Assembly (NCBI RefSeq): GCF_010233585.1
Contig: NZ_CP045997.1
Span: forward strand, 6,277,001 to 6,341,000
DNA from: Spirosoma endbachense
GTDB lineage: Bacteria; Bacteroidota; Bacteroidia; Cytophagales; Spirosomataceae
Direction: 5' to 3'
DNA length: 64,000 bases
The notes under the pieces were generated by a model, which worked only from the letters and a program-made list of their open reading frames with translations, did no database searches and had not been told where the DNA came from. Positions 59,648-64,000 of the stretch are shown here, one piece after another. Each line of letters begins with the position of its first letter. Positions within the stretch are counted from its first letter, which is position 1. A program made the position numbers and the translations under genes.

Positions 59648-61591
59648 ATGAAAAAGATTGTCTGCCTGAGTATACTCCTGACTTGTTTCACTACTTCCAT
59701 CATACAGGCGCAACAGTGGTATAAAGGAAATCTGCACACGCACTCACTCTGGAGCGATGGCGATGATTATCCGGAAATGATTATGGATTGGTACAAAGCC
59801 AATGGTTATCAATTTGTTGGCTTATCGGATCATAACATTCTGCAGGAGGTTGAAAAGTGGATTAACGTACCCCATCAGAGAGACCGGCGCCGAACGTTTG
59901 ATCGCTACCTGCGCACTTTCGGCCCTGATTGGGTTACGTACCGCAAAGGCTCAAATGATTCGCTCAAGGTTCGGCTAAAAAGACTGGACGAGTATCGAAG
60001 CTATTTTGAAGAATCCGGTAAATTCCTGATTATCAAAAGTGAAGAACTCTCGACCGGCTACCAGGGGAAACCCATTCATATCAATGTTACGAATGTACAG
60101 AACCTGATCAGGCCACTGCCGGGTAACAGCGTAGCCGAGGTAATGCAAAATAACATCGATATGGTGGTTGCACAACGACGGCTGACAGGCAAGCCCATGT
60201 TTCCGCACATTAACCACCCTAACTTTTATTATGCCATTACGGCTCAGGACCTGATGAAGCTCCGGCATGAGCGATTTTTTGAGGTGTTCAATGGCCATCC
60301 ATTGGTACACAATTATGGCGATAGTACCCGTGAGGGCACCGAGTCGATGTGGGATAAAATTAACCTCCATTTTCTTCAGCAGGGACGGCCGCTGATGTAT
60401 GGATTAGGCACCGACGATAGTCATCATTATTACTTTTTCGGGCCGGAATTTAGCAATTCAGGACGGGGATGGGTCATGGTCAATGCGCCCGAATTGACGC
60501 CTAAAGCTTTAATCGATGCAATGGAAGCAGGTCGGTTCTATGCAAGTTCAGGCGTTACGCTGAAGCAATTGCCTCAGGCTGGCAACAGGCTGACGATACA
60601 AGTCAAAACCGAACCCAATGTAACGTATCGAATCCAGTTTTTCGGCGTTCGAAAGGGTCGTCAACAGGCTGAACTACTCCGCGAAGTGGCCGACACCGTA
60701 GCGACCTATTCACTTACGGATGATATCTTACTGGCTCGGGCTAAGATCATCTCCAACAAACCCAAATACAACCCTTTTATGCCGGGCGACGTTGAAACCG
60801 CCTGGACCCAACCCATTGCCCAATGGCAGGCACCGCAACCACTTACTGGCGTTGTGGCCCTGCCCAACGCACACGCCCATAATGACTATGAGCAATCACG
60901 ACCTCTTTGGGATGCGCTGGATAATGGGTTTACCAGTGTCGAAGCGGATGTTCATCTGATTGGCGATACCCTATATGTGGCTCATGACCGCCCCAGCATT
61001 AAAAACGCGGCCTCTACCCTCGAAAATCTATATCTCAAACCATTAGCGGAACGAATACGCCAGAACAATGGTCAGGCACTAAATGGTTATCAGGGACCAT
61101 TTTACCTGATGATTGACGCTAAAACACAAGCAGACAGTACGTATCAGGCGTTGGATAAATTACTGCAACGCTATCGCTCGTTATTGACTACTGGCAGTCG
61201 AACTAAAAACTCGGCTGGCGTCATAACTATTGTCCTGTCGGGCAACAGACCCATACAGACAATAGCCAACGCCAAAGGACGCCTGCTGTCGATCGATGGT
61301 CGCCCAACTGATCTGGGCAAAGGGTATAAGCAGTCCGTAATGCCGATTATCAGCGATGCTTACCCAAATCAGCTAACCTGGCGTGGTAAGGGCGATATGC
61401 CATCGGAAGACTTCCAGAAACTGCGCCAACTGGCTGATCGGGCCCACCGGGAAGGGAAAAAACTTCGACTTTGGGCCAGTCCGGAAGACCCCACAGTTTG
61501 GGCTAAACTTCGCGAAGCAGGAGTCGACTTCCTCAGTACCGACCAACTGGAGCTGGTACGGGATTTTCTGTTGAAGCCCGGTGGTAAATAA
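59648..61591 (+). CDS. PHP phosphoesterase fused to a PI-PLC/GDPD-like domain
   Basis: 647 residues. A signal peptide (SILLTCFTTSIIQAQ) is followed by an N-terminal PHP domain: KGNLHTHSLWSDGDDYPEMI, FVGLSDHNIL, PMFPHINHPNFYYAI, EVFNGHPLVHNYGD, YGLGTDDSHHYYFFG, which supply the metal-binding His/Asp set. From about residue 400 a second barrel starts with ALPNAHAHNDYEQSRPLWDA and FTSVEADVHLIGDTLYVAHD, the phosphatidylinositol-phospholipase-C/glycerophosphodiesterase-like pattern. It is an exported two-headed phosphoesterase; the real substrates are unknown. Confidence 0.85.
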   Translation: MKKIVCLSILLTCFTTSIIQAQQWYKGNLHTHSLWSDGDDYPEMIMDWYKANGYQFVGLSDHNILQEVEKWINVPHQRDRRRTFDRYLRTFGPDWVTYRKGSNDSLKVRLKRLDEYRSYFEESGKFLIIKSEELSTGYQGKPIHINVTNVQNLIRPLPGNSVAEVMQNNIDMVVAQRRLTGKPMFPHINHPNFYYAITAQDLMKLRHERFFEVFNGHPLVHNYGDSTREGTESMWDKINLHFLQQGRPLMYGLGTDDSHHYYFFGPEFSNSGRGWVMVNAPELTPKALIDAMEAGRFYASSGVTLKQLPQAGNRLTIQVKTEPNVTYRIQFFGVRKGRQQAELLREVADTVATYSLTDDILLARAKIISNKPKYNPFMPGDVETAWTQPIAQWQAPQPLTGVVALPNAHAHNDYEQSRPLWDALDNGFTSVEADVHLIGDTLYVAHDRPSIKNAASTLENLYLKPLAERIRQNNGQALNGYQGPFYLMIDAKTQADSTYQALDKLLQRYRSLLTTGSRTKNSAGVITIVLSGNRPIQTIANAKGRLLSIDGRPTDLGKGYKQSVMPIISDAYPNQLTWRGKGDMPSEDFQKLRQLADRAHREGKKLRLWASPEDPTVWAKLREAGVDFLSTDQLELVRDFLLKPGGK

Positions 61592-61698
61592 TCTGATTTT
61601 TCTGAAAACGATTGAGGTGCTGGTAGCTAACCGAAGACGCAAAACCTGAACAATCACACTCAATAGCCCGAAAGAAATTCCATCAACAGTGAATCTGC

Positions 61699-62298
61699 TT
61701 ACTGCGGTCGCTTAAACAGCCCGACATACGCAGCCTTTCCCAACACATGCCCTTCTATTGCTTTTAATACGTTCACCCGCGTTGCTGACCCTTCCGAACT
61801 GGGCTTCACGTCGAGTTTAGTATCTAAGGCATAAATTTCGAATACGTAGTGATGCAGAGGTCCAGAAGCTGCCGCGCCGGGACCGCGATAGGCGGGTGTG
61901 AAGACATTCATTTGATAGCTGCCATCGGCGAGTTGTGCACCGGCTGGAACTCCTTCAGGCAAGCTCGTGAGAGTGGGCGGAATGTTCCAGACCAGCCAAT
62001 GCAGATTATCGTCTGTGCTATTGTTACGACTTACATCGACATCATGCATATGAAGAACAAAACTTTGCGTACCTACCGGCACATTGCTCCAGCTTAACGC
62101 TGGCGAAGTGCCGCCACCGGGAGCCGCTCCGGGAGCCGCCTGGCTAAACTTGATCGGGATTATCCCTCCATCCGGGAATGCGGTAGTTGTTAGCCGCATA
62201 GCTGGGGCCGTTGACGATGCAGGCGCTGAAGGCTGCTGAGCGAACGTTACTGTAATGGCGCTGATCAGAAGAGTAAAGGCAATAAATAATCGTTTCAT
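61699..62298 (-). CDS. YbhB/YbcL-type PEBP family protein (exported)
   Basis: 199 residues from ATG 62298 (MKRLFIAFTLLISAITVTFA, a signal peptide). The PEBP fold is shown by GGTSPALSWSNVPVGTQSFV, LHMHDVDVSRNNSTDDNLHW (the D/H ligand pocket), LVWNIPPTLTSLPEGVP, AYRGPGAAASGPLHHYVFEI and an ending EGHVLGKAAYVGLFKR. The family binds phospholipid head groups or small ligands; the function in bacteria is open. An upstream in-frame start (62334) would only add a short positively charged stretch. Confidence 0.88.
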   Translation of the reverse strand: MKRLFIAFTLLISAITVTFAQQPSAPASSTAPAMRLTTTAFPDGGIIPIKFSQAAPGAAPGGGTSPALSWSNVPVGTQSFVLHMHDVDVSRNNSTDDNLHWLVWNIPPTLTSLPEGVPAGAQLADGSYQMNVFTPAYRGPGAAASGPLHHYVFEIYALDTKLDVKPSSEGSATRVNVLKAIEGHVLGKAAYVGLFKRPQ

Positions 62299-62474
62299 TT
62301 TATCTCTACGTTTGGTTAAAAAGCCCAATTGCACCCTTCCGTTACTGTAATCGGTCAGCGTGTCGCTAATTGGTCAACCGAAAAAAACGTCCTGTGTTTT
62401 GTCGTGAACAGAATTGCCTTACATTTCGACACGGTCAGATTTCAAGAACGCCCTGAAAAATTTGTATATTAAAG

Positions 62475-62540
62475 GCTTCGAGCAGAGTCACGATTTGATT
62501 AGGCATATTAGTAACCGTGGCACGGCTCGAAGCGAAATCC
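62475..62540. repeat. Degenerate palindrome with CCGTGGCACGG core (copy P3)
   Basis: The right part AACCGTGGCACGGCTCGAAGC (62513 onward) matches P2 and P1; the left part has GCTTCGAGC but a mutated core (AGAGTCACGATT instead of CGTGCCACGGTT). It lies directly before the YjbR-type gene. Confidence 0.6.
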
Positions 62541-62560
62541 CTAGATAGAAACAACAGATA

Positions 62561-62911
62561 ATGATTGGCCTGGATCTGATTCGAAAAGTAGCCTTATCGT
62601 TTCCCGAAACGACAGAACAACCTCATTTTGAAAAGCCTTCGTTTAAAATTGGCAAAAAGATATTTGCTACCTACAACGGCCCGCATAATCGAGTTTGTGT
62701 TAAGTTATCCGAAATAGATCAGAATGTTTTTTCGTCATTCGACTCCTCCACTATTTATCCCGTTCCGAACAAGTGGGGCAAACAAGGCTGGACGCTCATC
62801 AACTTAAATAAGGTTCTTGAAGAGACATTGGTGGACGCTCTGGCAATGGCTTATTGTGAAGTGGCACCCAAAAAACTGGCTTTGCTTGTCAAGCAAAGCC
62901 GGTATGAATAA
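62561..62911 (+). CDS. MmcQ/YjbR-family protein
   Basis: 116 residues, single YjbR domain: LIRKVALSFPETTEQPHFEK, SFKIGKKIFATYNGPHNR, VCVKLSEIDQNV, PVPNKWGKQGWTLINLNK, VALAMAYCEVAPKKL-like DALAMAYCEVAPKKLALLVK. The cyaY-like fold binds DNA in some members, but the role is unsettled. A 10-base-pair hairpin with three-base loop (62878-62900) lies inside the last codons. It is convergent with the dehydrogenase gene, with only 124 bases between. Confidence 0.88.
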   Translation: MIGLDLIRKVALSFPETTEQPHFEKPSFKIGKKIFATYNGPHNRVCVKLSEIDQNVFSSFDSSTIYPVPNKWGKQGWTLINLNKVLEETLVDALAMAYCEVAPKKLALLVKQSRYE

Positions 62912-63035
62912 ACGAGACAAATCCCCCCGATTTGTCGTGCAATCTTTGCCTATCGAAGCACAGGTCTCTCCTGCATACGCACTGACCGCTGCTGATGTCA
63001 ATATTGCATTAGTTGTTAATAGCCTGTTGAATGAC

Positions 63036-64000
63036 TTAACCAGCAGTCTCTTCATCAGCAGCGAGCTTCTTTTTTACAACATCAGCCGGGTATTTCAGCG
63101 CTAGCCGACGAATGTCGTAGCTGAATTCTTCATAGGTTTCCTTCCAGAGCTTAGCTTCCTCAGGGGTGTAGTCATAAAATCCCTGTGCGTTCAAAACCCC
63201 TTTGCCACCTGCCTTCACAATATCGTCGATCAGTTTGGGAACTTCCGTTTGATTGCTCAGGGTCGGGAATAAATCCTTCATAACAGTATGATAGGCAGGC
63301 ACCCCCGTTAAGTCCATCCACCGAAAAACGCCCACCAGTGTCATCCAGTAGCCTGCATTATTTCGACAGGCCCGATCGACGTCCTCGACCGTTGCATAAC
63401 CGTTTTCGACCAGATTAAAAGCTTCCCGGTACATAGCATACATCAGCCGGTTGGTTATAAACCCTCGAATATCTTTACGAACCAGCGTCGGTTCTTTCCC
63501 CCACAGATGCGATAGCTCATAGAGCCACTCAGCGGCAGCTATATCGCTCAAGTCTCCACAAATGATTTCCAGAAAGCGGGTTGTGTGCGATGGTTCGGAC
63601 CAGTGCAACCCCACAAACCGCGCAGGCAACCGAACTTCGCGCTGGAGAATACTGATCGGAATGGCGGAGGTATTGCTGGTAATCAGTGCATCTTCGGCAA
63701 CAACGGCTTCAATTCGATCATAGACCGATTTTTTAATCGCGATATTTTCTAACGTGCACTCCATCACAACTTTACTGTCTTTCAACAAGTTGTAATCTTC
63801 CGTAATAATAAGTTGCTGAAGGTAAGAATCCGGGATTTTTGCGAGCATACCTTCCTGAAAAGCTTTCGATAGATGCTCCCGAATGCGGGTTTCGGCGGTT
63901 TCCATATCGACTGGTAGTGGAGCAACGGCCACTACCGGATGCCCGGACAACAACAGGCAGGTTGTGATGCTGCACCCCATCAGACCCAAACCGACTACGC
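63036..64000 (-). CDS. 3-hydroxyacyl-CoA dehydrogenase (5' end cut by window edge)
   Basis: The frame is open to the right edge, so the start lies outside. The visible part begins with VVGLGLMGCSITTCLLLSGH (GxGxxG NAD-binding) and continues VVMECTLENIAIKKSVYDRI, ALITSNTSAIPISILQREVR, FVGLHWSEPSHTTRFLEII (family H.W/F.P), PTLVRKDIRGFITNRLMYAM and GVFRWMDLTGVPAYHTVMKD in the C-terminal domain. The usual start would lie only a few codons further. Enzymes of this type oxidise 3-hydroxyacyl-CoA with NAD in fatty-acid or butanoate metabolism; the GHWSEP form differs from the usual FxFNPxP, so a related hydroxyacid substrate is possible. Confidence 0.85.
   Translation of the reverse strand, partial: VVGLGLMGCSITTCLLLSGHPVVAVAPLPVDMETAETRIREHLSKAFQEGMLAKIPDSYLQQLIITEDYNLLKDSKVVMECTLENIAIKKSVYDRIEAVVAEDALITSNTSAIPISILQREVRLPARFVGLHWSEPSHTTRFLEIICGDLSDIAAAEWLYELSHLWGKEPTLVRKDIRGFITNRLMYAMYREAFNLVENGYATVEDVDRACRNNAGYWMTLVGVFRWMDLTGVPAYHTVMKDLFPTLSNQTEVPKLIDDIVKAGGKGVLNAQGFYDYTPEEAKLWKETYEEFSYDIRRLALKYPADVVKKKLAADEETAG

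Noticed and set aside
1..64000. tRNA, rRNA or prophage genes
   Set aside because: No cloverleaf, rRNA segment or phage structural gene was noticed on either strand by eye.

Overview
The window looks like chromosome of a member of the Bacteroidota, most likely Cytophagales close to Spirosoma. The support is a SusC/SusD pair behind an ECF sigma/FecR pair, a second outer-membrane TonB-dependent receptor, a PorZ-type protein of the type IX secretion system, a fused SecDF, many Sus-style lipoprotein signals, and promoters with the Bacteroidota -7 box TAnnTTTG. The genus is inference; no rRNA or tRNA gene was seen.

Layout. 1-7.3 kb is a minus-strand unit reading ECF sigma, FecR anti-sigma, SusC, SusD, glycerophosphodiesterase (cut by the left edge). 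Its susD carries an in-frame TAA. 7.5-15.3 kb is an accessory stretch: a lone FdtA/WxcM-like cupin, an intact IS110 element with a very clear bridge-RNA-like fold in its left end, a CYTH-CHAD pair, two relics of one unknown gene family, small unknown genes and a decayed IS982 copy. 15.4-22.8 kb holds an AraC regulator divergent from a cyclophilin-like lipoprotein, an alpha/beta hydrolase and a sugar O-acetyltransferase, then an erythromycin-esterase-like protein, an AT-rich membrane protein between long structured palindromes, and RidA. A roughly 70-base repeat occurs three to four times here, each time after a plus-strand gene. 22.9-24.7 kb is a Fic gene remnant ending at a decayed IS3 element.

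24.9-64 kb is mostly core genome: murB, a ROK kinase, an SDR, an MlaE/MlaF lipid ABC transporter, an amidohydrolase, nadC, secDF, an amino-acid permease, a TauE plus persulfide dioxygenase/rhodanese pair, pyruvate dehydrogenase E1 beta, a TonB receptor, nucleoside hydrolase and methylthioribose-kinase-like genes downstream of tdk-porZ, an alpha-galactosidase-like hydrolase, a class-A-like serine hydrolase, a HipA-like kinase/DUF3037 pair, a siderophore-interacting flavoprotein, a PHP/phospholipase-like fusion, a PEBP protein, a YjbR protein and a truncated 3-hydroxyacyl-CoA dehydrogenase. Long perfect palindromes sit between several of these genes, and three of them (40.2, 58.6 and 62.5 kb) share one core.

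The strongest discovery lead is the IS110 left end at 8184-8363: a 5' stem-loop followed by two stem-internal-loop-stem modules, about 180 bases in all, with short guide-like matches to both element ends. The next best are the 15-22 kb repeat and palindrome array and the CCGTGGCACGG palindrome family.
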